This document shows, one piece after another, positions 22,327 through 28,625 of a stretch of 28,625 nucleotides of DNA; within the stretch, counting starts at the first letter, position 1; each line of letters opens with the position of its first letter. The position numbers and the translations under genes were made by a program. The stretch is from assembly GCA_910584985.1 (NCBI GenBank), contig CAJUDJ010000021.1, positions 1 through 28,625 of the forward strand. Reading direction: 5' to 3'. This DNA is from an uncultured Eubacterium sp. Its GTDB lineage: Bacteria > Bacillota > Clostridia > Oscillospirales > Acutalibacteraceae. The notes under the pieces are model-generated. The model did no database searches, was not told the origin of the DNA, and saw nothing but the letters and a program-made list of their open reading frames with translations.

Positions 22327-23862
22327 TCACTGCTCCTCCTTATCCGTGCTTTTTGTCATCATCAGGCCGATTTCCTCTTTTACAGCGGTTCTGCCGTCCA
22401 CAATTCCGGTAATTCTTCCGGAATTCATAACCATAATTCTGTCGCAAAGTTCAATCAGAACATCAAGATCCTCGCCCACAAATATAACCGCAACACCGCT
22501 TTCCTTCTGCTTTGTAAGCAGATTATAAATCGTGTAAGAGGAATTGATATCAAGCCCCCGAACAGGATAAGCAACCATCAGCACCTTCGGATTTGAGGAA
22601 ATCTCTCTTCCCACAAGCACCTTCTGCACATTGCCGCCCGAAAGGCGGCGAACAGGTGTTGCCGTGTTCGGTGTAACCACATCAAGGCTTTCAATAATTT
22701 TATCTGCAAGGTTTTTCGGGTCTTTTCTGTTCAGAAACGCCGAAGAACCTTTTTTGTAGCTTCTGAGCATCATATTATCCACAATATCCATATTACCGAC
22801 AAGACCCATTCCAAGCCTGTCCTCCGGCACAAAGGAAAGTGCAATGCCAAGCTTGCGTATATCTCTCGGTGATTTGCCGATAAGCTGCTTTTCTTCATCC
22901 TGCTCAGGCTTATAGATAATACTTGAACCTTCCTCTGTATTCTGAAGCCCTGCGATTGCTTCAAGCAGTTCCTTCTGCCCGCTGCCCGAAATGCCGGCAA
23001 TACCGAAAATTTCGCCCGAGCGAACCGTAAAGTTCATATGATTCAGAATGGTTTTTCCTTCTGCACCTTTAACGGAAAGATTTTGAACCACAAGCCTGTC
23101 CTGCGGATGAACCGGCTTCGGCCTTTCAATATTCAGATTTATCTTTTCACCCACCATCATTTCCGTTAAGGACTGTTCGGTTGCATCCGCTGTATTTACA
23201 GTGCCGGCATATTCTCCCTTGCGAAGCGTTGTTACTCTGTCTGAAATTTCAAGCACCTCGTGCAGCTTATGTGTAATTATGATAATGGATTTTCCGTCCC
23301 TGCGCATACGGCGAAGCACATTAAAAAGTCTTTTCGTTTCCTGCGGTGTTAAAACAGCAGTGGGTTCATCCAGAATCAGTAAATCTGCTCCCCTGTAAAG
23401 CACCTTTATTATTTCAACCGTCTGCTTTTCGGAAACGGACATCTGATAAACCTTTTTGTCAAGATCAACGGCAAATCCGTATTTTTCCGTTATTTCCCGA
23501 ACTCTGCCCTTGGCAGCTTTTATATTATATTTTTTATTATCCTTAATACCAAGAACAATATTTTCCGTAGCAGTAAACACATCAACCAGCTTAAAATGCT
23601 GATGAATCATTCCGATTCTGTATTTAAAGGCATCTTTTGGAGAACGGATTACAACCTCTTCCCCATCCACAAAAATGCTGCCCTCATCGGGAAAATAAAT
23701 TCCCGAAACCATATTCATCAGCGTTGTTTTGCCGCTTCCGTTTTCACCGAGAATGGCAAGAATTTCACCTTTTTTTACCTGAAGGTTTACATCTTTATTC
23801 GCAACTACATGACCGAACATTTTTGTTATGTTTTTCAGTTCAAGTGCAAATTGTTCACTCAT
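22327..23862 (-). CDS. Nucleoside ABC transporter ATP-binding protein (two NBDs)
   Basis: A 511-residue tandem ATPase. The first domain has Walker A GENGSGKTT (about residue 40), a Q-loop, a signature reading MSVSEKQTVEI and Walker B LLILDEPTAVLTP. In the second, Walker A is degenerate (GISGSGQKE), the signature is LSGGNVQKV and the Walker B region reads VLMVAYPVRGLDINS, where a Gln-Pro-Thr-Arg is more common. One competent and one weak site is normal for the RbsA/NupO class. A TTG at 23868 abuts GGAGG; ATG 23862, six bases away, is the start. A 150-base gap with a strong hairpin separates it from the binding-protein gene. Confidence 0.94.
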   Translation of the reverse strand: MSEQFALELKNITKMFGHVVANKDVNLQVKKGEILAILGENGSGKTTLMNMVSGIYFPDEGSIFVDGEEVVIRSPKDAFKYRIGMIHQHFKLVDVFTATENIVLGIKDNKKYNIKAAKGRVREITEKYGFAVDLDKKVYQMSVSEKQTVEIIKVLYRGADLLILDEPTAVLTPQETKRLFNVLRRMRRDGKSIIIITHKLHEVLEISDRVTTLRKGEYAGTVNTADATEQSLTEMMVGEKINLNIERPKPVHPQDRLVVQNLSVKGAEGKTILNHMNFTVRSGEIFGIAGISGSGQKELLEAIAGLQNTEEGSSIIYKPEQDEEKQLIGKSPRDIRKLGIALSFVPEDRLGMGLVGNMDIVDNMMLRSYKKGSSAFLNRKDPKNLADKIIESLDVVTPNTATPVRRLSGGNVQKVLVGREISSNPKVLMVAYPVRGLDINSSYTIYNLLTKQKESGVAVIFVGEDLDVLIELCDRIMVMNSGRITGIVDGRTAVKEEIGLMMTKSTDKEEQ

Positions 23863-23925
23863 AACCAACCTCCGTTATTTTGTTTGAAAATATAACTAAA
23901 CAAAAGAATCATCACTAAAATTTTT

Positions 23926-23963
23926 CGGGGTGACAAGGCTCAATACAGTGTCTTGTCACCCCG
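23926..23963 (-). promoter_or_regulatory. Intercistronic hairpin after the binding-protein gene
   Basis: Perfect 12-base stem (CGGGGTGACAAG / CTTGTCACCCCG) with a 14-base loop. On the minus strand it is followed by AAAAATTTTAG, not a pure T-run. It probably stabilises the upstream mRNA end or lets only part of the transcripts continue, giving more binding protein than transporter, a common arrangement in ABC operons. Confidence 0.65.
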
Positions 23964-24012
23964 CTGTGAGCGTCAAACTGCGTTCACAATATATTTAATA
24001 AATTTTGTTGGC

Positions 24013-25224
24013 TTAGAAAACTGTGTCAAGAAGCGTAATTCCGTCAATGTTGAGATCAAAATAAGGAGCTGAACGGTATTCTGATTCGTGGAAATAACCA
24101 TCTTTAACTGCTTCGGTATCCGGTGTACGGTTATCATCTGTATTCACATCAGCCATATATGTATCAAGTGTTTTGCCTTCAACTGTAAATGTTGATGTAT
24201 CAAAAACATGAAGCGTGCCTGCTTCAAGCTGTGCCTTAACCTCGGCAACCTTTTCTTTTGTTCCCGGAGCAGCAGCCTGCTCATTGATTTCGGAAAGAAC
24301 AACTGAGTTTGTAGCAATTGTACCCGTCCAGTCAGCATCAATTGCTTTGCCTTCTGCTGTCTGCTTGATAATGTATTCAAAATACGGTGCCCAGTTAATG
24401 CTTGATGAAACAATGAAGGTGTTCGGGCAGGCATTTACGGTGCTGCCGTTGTAGGAAACATTCGGAACTTTCGCATCCTCACATGCTGTAGGTGCACCCA
24501 TGGAATCGGCATGCTGGCTGATCAGCTTGCAGCCATTTGCAATAAGTTTGTTTGCTGCTTCTTTTTCGGTAGTTTCACTATACCATGAACCTGTGAAAGT
24601 TACTTCCATAGTTGCTGTCGGGCAAACCGAGCGTGCACCAAGAAAGAAGGAAGTATAACCTGAAATAACTTCTGCATATGTAAACGCACCGACATAACCG
24701 ATTTTTGCATCTTCTGCTTTAAAATCGCCGGCTTCAATCATAGCATTCAGTTTCATACCTGCTGCAACACCTGCAAGATAGCGGCCTTCATAAATGGAAG
24801 CGAAAGCATTATGGTAGTTAGGAAGCTGTTCTGTATGTGCCTTTGTGCCTGTTGCGTGGCAAAACTGAACCTCGGGATGAGCCTTTGCGGCCTCGATTAT
24901 ATAGTCCTCATGACCGAAACTGTCTGCAAAAATGATTGTGCAACCCTGATCTACAAGATCATTAGCTGCATCACGACATGCCTGATCCTCCGGAATATTG
25001 GTTTTTTCAATTTTTGTTACTCCAAGCTTATCACAAGCGTCTTTAGCGGCATTTATGAAATTAAGATCATAGGTTGAATTTTCATCATGCAAATAAATAA
25101 AGCCAACCTTAACCTTGCTTGCATCCATTTTTTCATCATCAGATGCAGCAGAGCAGCCAACAAAAGCGGCAGCAACAAAAAGCACACTGAGAAGAACTGC
25201 AATGATTTTCTTTGAGATTTTCAT
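24013..25224 (-). CDS. BMP family purine nucleoside-binding lipoprotein
   Basis: A 403-residue lipid-anchored solute-binding protein. The signal peptide (KISKKIIAVLL and hydrophobic core) ends at FVGC, lipid Cys 24. Then comes KVKVGFIYLHDENSTYDLNF, the family's first strand and loop, followed by HPEVQFCHATGTK, YLAGVAAGMK and IGYVGAFTYAEVISGYTSFFLGARS, all typical of BMP/Med/PnrA proteins. These bind purine nucleosides such as guanosine, adenosine or inosine. The frame is open 18 codons further upstream, but GGAGGT 9 bases before ATG 25224 fixes the start. It lies between xpt and the ATPase gene. Confidence 0.94.
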   Translation of the reverse strand: MKISKKIIAVLLSVLFVAAAFVGCSAASDDEKMDASKVKVGFIYLHDENSTYDLNFINAAKDACDKLGVTKIEKTNIPEDQACRDAANDLVDQGCTIIFADSFGHEDYIIEAAKAHPEVQFCHATGTKAHTEQLPNYHNAFASIYEGRYLAGVAAGMKLNAMIEAGDFKAEDAKIGYVGAFTYAEVISGYTSFFLGARSVCPTATMEVTFTGSWYSETTEKEAANKLIANGCKLISQHADSMGAPTACEDAKVPNVSYNGSTVNACPNTFIVSSSINWAPYFEYIIKQTAEGKAIDADWTGTIATNSVVLSEINEQAAAPGTKEKVAEVKAQLEAGTLHVFDTSTFTVEGKTLDTYMADVNTDDNRTPDTEAVKDGYFHESEYRSAPYFDLNIDGITLLDTVF

Positions 25225-25315
25225 CCTTTTTCTACCTCCGTAATATAGAATTGATTTTTTATTTATTATAAGGCGCAATGCCGAATAACCTTATACATCC
25301 AAGTGCGTAAAACAC

Positions 25316-25894
25316 TTAATCTCTGAAAACAATTTCTCCGCTTTCAGAATTCATGCTTTCAATAATTGCAAGGCTTTCAACACGAACGCCTTTTTTGCGA
25401 AGCTGATCTCCGCCGCCCTGGAAGCCTTTTTCAATAACAGTGCCGCAGCCCACAAGCTCTGCACCGCTTTCTTTAACAATGCTGATAAGACCGTTAAGTG
25501 CATTTCCGTTTGCAAGGAAATCGTCAACAATCAGCACCCTGTCGTCCTTGCCGAGGAAGCATTTTGACACAATAACACCATAGGTTGAGCCGTGCGTGAA
25601 AGATTCAACAGGCGTAAGATAAATATCGCCTGCAATATTTTTGGTTATACTCTTTTTCGCAAACACAAGCGGGCAGCCGAATTCCTGTGCCACCATTGAA
25701 CCGATGGCAATGCCGGATGACTCAATTGTTAAAATCTTATTTATATTATCCTCTTTATAACGGCTGTAAAATTCTCTTCCGATTTCTTTTAAGAAAGGAA
25801 TATCAATCTGATGATTAAGGAAGCTGTCAACCTTAAGGATATTGCCTTCGTGAACTTCGCCTTCTGATAAAATTTTTTCTTTAAGAGTTTTCAT
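25316..25894 (-). CDS. xpt: Xanthine phosphoribosyltransferase
   Basis: A 192-residue enzyme that converts xanthine and PRPP to XMP. The start MKTLKEKILSEGEVHEGNILKVDSFLNHQID closely follows the family pattern, as do GREFYSRYKEDNINKILTIESSGIAIG and the PRPP motif VLIVDDFLANGNAL. An upstream in-frame TTG at 25906 lies within the leader; ATG 25894 fits the family N-terminus. It is first in the purine operon. No purine riboswitch is seen: the likely promoter leaves a leader of only about 28 bases. Confidence 0.96.
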   Translation of the reverse strand: MKTLKEKILSEGEVHEGNILKVDSFLNHQIDIPFLKEIGREFYSRYKEDNINKILTIESSGIAIGSMVAQEFGCPLVFAKKSITKNIAGDIYLTPVESFTHGSTYGVIVSKCFLGKDDRVLIVDDFLANGNALNGLISIVKESGAELVGCGTVIEKGFQGGGDQLRKKGVRVESLAIIESMNSESGEIVFRD

Positions 25895-25928
25895 AAAAGC
25901 CACCAACCTACATTAATAATATTTTATG

Positions 25929-25957
25929 ATAATATAATATACTATAAAATCGTGCAA
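25929..25957 (-). promoter_or_regulatory. Promoter of the xpt/nucleoside transport operon
   Basis: On the minus strand: TTGCAC (25952-25957), a 17-base spacer, then TATTAT (25929-25934). Transcription would start near 25922. An inverted repeat AATTTG-ACAC-CAAATT lies upstream at 25974-25989 and might bind a regulator. Confidence 0.65.
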
Positions 25958-26052
25958 AGCAACAAGACGCCATAATTTGACACCAAATTTTAACTTTTAA
26001 CACAGTTTTAATTGCCCTTGTCCTGCCAACAGGCGTAATCTGTTTTGTTCTA

Positions 26053-26081
26053 TTGATTTGCCATTAAAATTAAAATATAAT
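26053..26081 (+). promoter_or_regulatory. Promoter of the Mbeg1-like gene
   Basis: TTGATT (26053-26058), a 17-base spacer, then TATAAT (26076-26081). Transcription would begin near 26088, which excludes the far-upstream TTG at 26058 as a start and supports TTG 26112. Confidence 0.75.
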
Positions 26082-26111
26082 AGTTATAAATATTTTAACG
26101 GAGTTGATTTT

Positions 26112-27257
26112 TTGAAAAGCCTGTTTGATTTTGCTGAGGATTTCAGAGACGTTTCTTTTGAAGCCCTTGGCGTTACCGAAGCTGACAATGCCGTTTTCTG
26201 CCGCCTTTCTTATCTTGATTTCAGCGGTTTTGCGCAGAAAACGCTTGCATACATAGCAGAAAATTTTTCATACACCGATGAAAGCAGGATAAACCGAACC
26301 AACAAAAACACTGTAAAAACAGAGGATCTGCTTAAACTGCTCGGTAAAACCGAAAGATATAGAAATGTTATATTATCCGAATTCCGGGAATGTGATGAAG
26401 AAAACAGCCTGACGGCATTTTCTGCGTCTGTTTTCAGAATTACAAAGGAAATCTCCTTTATCGCTTACAGAGGCACTGATGAAACAATCCTCAGCTTTTA
26501 TGAAGATGCCGAGCTTTCCTATTCCTTTCCGATTGCAGCACAGCTTGCTTCGCTGAGCTACACAAACTATATTCTGAAAAATCATAGCGGTAATTTTATT
26601 CTCGGCGGTCATTCCAAGGGCGGAAATCTTGCAATGTTCAGCTTTATGTTTTCTGAAGATGAACACAAAAACCGAATAAAACTTGTTTACAACAATGACG
26701 GACCGGGCTTTCCGAAGGAACTTGCGCCGCTTCTTTTCACAGCAGAAAACTGCGAAAAAATCACAAATATTTCCCCTGAGGATTCCATCGTGGGAAGGAT
26801 GCTTGAAGCCTGCGGAAAAAACATAATTATCAAAAGCAGTGCCGCAGGTGTTTCCCAGCATAATCTTTTCACATGGATAACAGACGACTGTCGCTTTGAA
26901 CGGGCGGAAAATTTCAGTATGCTTTCCGATTATATTGAGGATACGCTTACCAAAAGCCTGGATAATCTATCACCCGATGATTTGAAAAAAGCAGCAGGTG
27001 CGATTTATGAAATTGCCAGAAACAGCGGGCTGAATACACTTGATGACATAAATAAAAGCAATTACGGCAACATCCTTTCGTCCATCTACCAAACGGTTAA
27101 ATCCGAGGACAATGCCGGCAATGAGGCAGGAGAAATTGTTAAGGTGCTTTCAAAAAGCCTGATCAATTCCATTGACATTGAAAAACGCCTGCCGGATATT
27201 GATTTCAAAAGAATAAAAGAGCTGATTGAAAACAGCAGAAAAAAAGAAGATGTGTGA
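26112..27257 (+). CDS. Mbeg1-like (DUF2974) alpha/beta-hydrolase-fold protein
   Basis: A 381-residue cytoplasmic protein with a lipase-like core. FCRLSYLDFSGF near the N-terminus, ISFIAYRGTDET (~115-124), the nucleophile elbow GGHSKGGNLA with Ser 168, YNNDGPGF (candidate acid) and SQHNLFTW (candidate His) follow the DUF2974 plan. Such proteins are found across gut Firmicutes and are presumed lipid or ester hydrolases; the substrate is not known. There is no signal peptide. The C-terminal ~110 residues look helical and charged. GGAG sits 8 bases before TTG 26112, just inside the transcript of the 26053 promoter. It is a single-gene unit with a shared terminator. Confidence 0.85.
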   Translation: MKSLFDFAEDFRDVSFEALGVTEADNAVFCRLSYLDFSGFAQKTLAYIAENFSYTDESRINRTNKNTVKTEDLLKLLGKTERYRNVILSEFRECDEENSLTAFSASVFRITKEISFIAYRGTDETILSFYEDAELSYSFPIAAQLASLSYTNYILKNHSGNFILGGHSKGGNLAMFSFMFSEDEHKNRIKLVYNNDGPGFPKELAPLLFTAENCEKITNISPEDSIVGRMLEACGKNIIIKSSAAGVSQHNLFTWITDDCRFERAENFSMLSDYIEDTLTKSLDNLSPDDLKKAAGAIYEIARNSGLNTLDDINKSNYGNILSSIYQTVKSEDNAGNEAGEIVKVLSKSLINSIDIEKRLPDIDFKRIKELIENSRKKEDV

Positions 27258-27276
27258 TTATCATCACACATCTTTT
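27245..27276. terminator. Bidirectional terminator
   Basis: Stem built on AGATGTGTGAT / ATCACACATCT (27248-27258 and 27263-27273) with loop TATC, extended by A/T pairs. The stop codon of the plus-strand gene lies in the left arm. On the plus strand TTTTTCTTTT follows; on the minus strand TTCTTTTTTT follows. It serves both convergent genes. Confidence 0.9.
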
Positions 27277-27280
27277 TCTT

Positions 27281-28625
27281 TTACATTTTTTTAACAGCTT
27301 CATATTCTTCGGCAATTTCCTTTTCGGGTGCTTTTGTAAGAAGCGAAACAACCACAATGCACAGCGATGAAACAAGAAACGCAGGAAGAAGCTCATAAAG
27401 GCTGAATAAGCCGCCTTCTGCATAATGCCATGCTATAACGGTTACACCGCCCGAAAGCATACCTGCAATTGCCCCCCATTTGTTTGTGCGCTTCCAGAAC
27501 AGTGAAAACAGCATAAGCGGACCGAAGGAAGCACCGAAGCCTGCCCATGCAAAGCTTACGATTCCGAACACAGATGAATTCGGATCCCATGCAAAAACAA
27601 CACCAAGCACGGCAATAGCAATAACCGTTGCTCTTGCAGCAATCATTTTAACCTTATCTGTTATTTTGAATTTAAAAGTACCAACCATAATATCCTGACT
27701 GATAGCAGATGCGGCTGCAAGAAGCTGGCTGTCTGCCGTTGACATGGTTGATGCCAGAATGCCGGCAAGAATAATACCTGCCAAAAGCGCAAAAACAATG
27801 CCGTATTTTGAAAGCAGACTTGAGATGGCAACAATAACTGTTTCACTGTCAGCAAGCACCATAGACGGTTCAACCCTGCTCATTGCAAGGCCTACCATAC
27901 CGATTACAATGGCAACACCCATTGCTATAAATACCCATACACTTGCAACTCTTCTTGAAATTTTGATTTTTTTCGGGTCTTCAATCGCCATAAAGCGAAG
28001 CAGAATATGCGGCATACCGAAATAACCCAGACCCCATGCCAGTGTAGAAACAATTTTCATTCCGCCGAACGGCACGGATGCACCTGCACCGTCAGTTGTT
28101 GCAATAAGAGAAAGATAATCTGTAATGGACTTTGCGTTATCAGTTACTGCATTCCAGCCACCTGCAACATGAATGCCGAACACAAGCACAACAACAAGTG
28201 CTATGCTCATAATAATGGACTGAATGAAGTCAGTTGTTGAAGCGGCAAGAAAGCCGCCCAGAGAGGTATAAGCCACAATAACAACAGCCGAAATAACCAT
28301 TGCAATGTGATAGTCTATTCCGAAGAGCGAACCGAAAAGCTTTCCGCAGGTTGAAAAACCCGATGCTGTATAAGGAATAAAGAAAATAATAATTAATACA
28401 GCCGCAACAGCAATTAATATATTCGTATTATCCTTAAATCTTTTTGCAAAGAAATCCGGCACTGTAATTGCATTGATTTTACTGGAATAATTGCGAAGCC
28501 TTTTGGCAAGAACAAGCCAGTTGATGTATGTACCCACGGCAAGACCGATGGCCGTCCACGAGGCTTCGGCAATTCCGCAAAGATAAACAAGCCCTGGCAG
28601 TCCCATAAGAAGCCAGCCGCTCATA
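27281..28625 (-). CDS. putP: Sodium/proline symporter (SSS family), 5' end outside the window
   Basis: At least 447 residues of a sodium:solute symporter; the start lies beyond the right edge. The visible part begins in the family's DMSGWLLMGLPG segment (second membrane helix), so about 50 residues are missing from a usual ~500. The AITVPDFFAKRF motif, the sodium-site helix ASTMSTADSQLL and about eleven further membrane helices are present. It imports proline with Na+, as carbon or nitrogen source or as an osmoprotectant. The tail is short and charged. Other SSS substrates are possible, but the motifs favour PutP. Confidence 0.93.
   Translation of the reverse strand, partial: MSGWLLMGLPGLVYLCGIAEASWTAIGLAVGTYINWLVLAKRLRNYSSKINAITVPDFFAKRFKDNTNILIAVAAVLIIIFFIPYTASGFSTCGKLFGSLFGIDYHIAMVISAVVIVAYTSLGGFLAASTTDFIQSIIMSIALVVVLVFGIHVAGGWNAVTDNAKSITDYLSLIATTDGAGASVPFGGMKIVSTLAWGLGYFGMPHILLRFMAIEDPKKIKISRRVASVWVFIAMGVAIVIGMVGLAMSRVEPSMVLADSETVIVAISSLLSKYGIVFALLAGIILAGILASTMSTADSQLLAAASAISQDIMVGTFKFKITDKVKMIAARATVIAIAVLGVVFAWDPNSSVFGIVSFAWAGFGASFGPLMLFSLFWKRTNKWGAIAGMLSGGVTVIAWHYAEGGLFSLYELLPAFLVSSLCIVVVSLLTKAPEKEIAEEYEAVKKM

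Noticed and set aside
25895..26052. Possible purine riboswitch upstream of xpt
   Set aside because: I could not find the conserved junction or loop sequences on the minus strand, and the best promoter leaves about 28 bases of leader, too short for the aptamer.
26373..26861. 162-codon minus-strand frame opposite the Mbeg1-like gene
   Set aside because: It is antisense to the hydrolase core, with no ribosome binding site or promoter.

Overview
The window looks like chromosomal DNA from a low-to-moderate GC, Gram-positive, probably spore-forming Clostridia lineage, with the Ruminococcaceae/Oscillospiraceae as the best guess. The signs are strong AGGAGG-type ribosome binding sites, consensus TTGACA/TATAAT promoters, GerW, ScpA/ScpB, a sortase-type anchor, BMP-family nucleoside transport and many TTG starts. 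Nearly all genes lie on the minus strand. The exceptions are the first 1.3 kb, a small helix-turn-helix regulator near 5.5 kb and an alpha/beta-hydrolase-like gene near 26 kb.

Layout. (1) 1-1353: a plus-strand piece that looks like part of a mobile element. It holds a LytTR regulator, a DUF3021 membrane protein, a small membrane protein and the first 17 codons of a cysteine-rich KTR protein. That last gene stops abruptly and joins the remains of a secreted-protein gene on the other strand, so position ~1354 is a recombination, deletion or assembly junction. (2) 1581-5760: an SDR-like protein with a small membrane protein; a 635-base gene-free patch made of repeats; and a wall-anchored surface protein divergent from a Cro/CI-type regulator, with three phased palindromes over a perfect promoter. 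(3) 5761-8888: carboxyltransferase, biotin carrier and PYC/OadA-type subunits with no membrane decarboxylase subunit, resembling a soluble transcarboxylase. (4) 9085-19441: a long run of twelve closely spaced genes, in transcription order: lipoprotein, response regulator, histidine kinase, DUF1385, prmC, site-2 protease, scpA, scpB, DUF2953, gerW, D-Ala-D-Ala carboxypeptidase, rRNA pseudouridine synthase. (5) 19678-25894: a purine uptake and salvage operon (xpt, BMP lipoprotein, ATPase, two permeases, hpt). (6) 26112-27257: a Mbeg1-like (DUF2974) protein. (7) 27281-window end: a sodium/proline symporter cut by the right edge.

How the genes work together. The salvage operon couples uptake of nucleosides or bases to two phosphoribosyltransferases. 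The long operon joins envelope sensing and wall trimming to chromosome condensation, release-factor methylation and rRNA modification; its lipoprotein probably works with the two-component system. The surface protein and its divergent regulator look like a self-contained switch. I see no rRNA, tRNA, CRISPR array or recognisable riboswitch. The least explained items are the truncated mobile module at the left edge, the operator-controlled surface protein, and the repeat-bearing lipoprotein of the two-component operon. No database search was possible: family names rest on motif recognition from memory.
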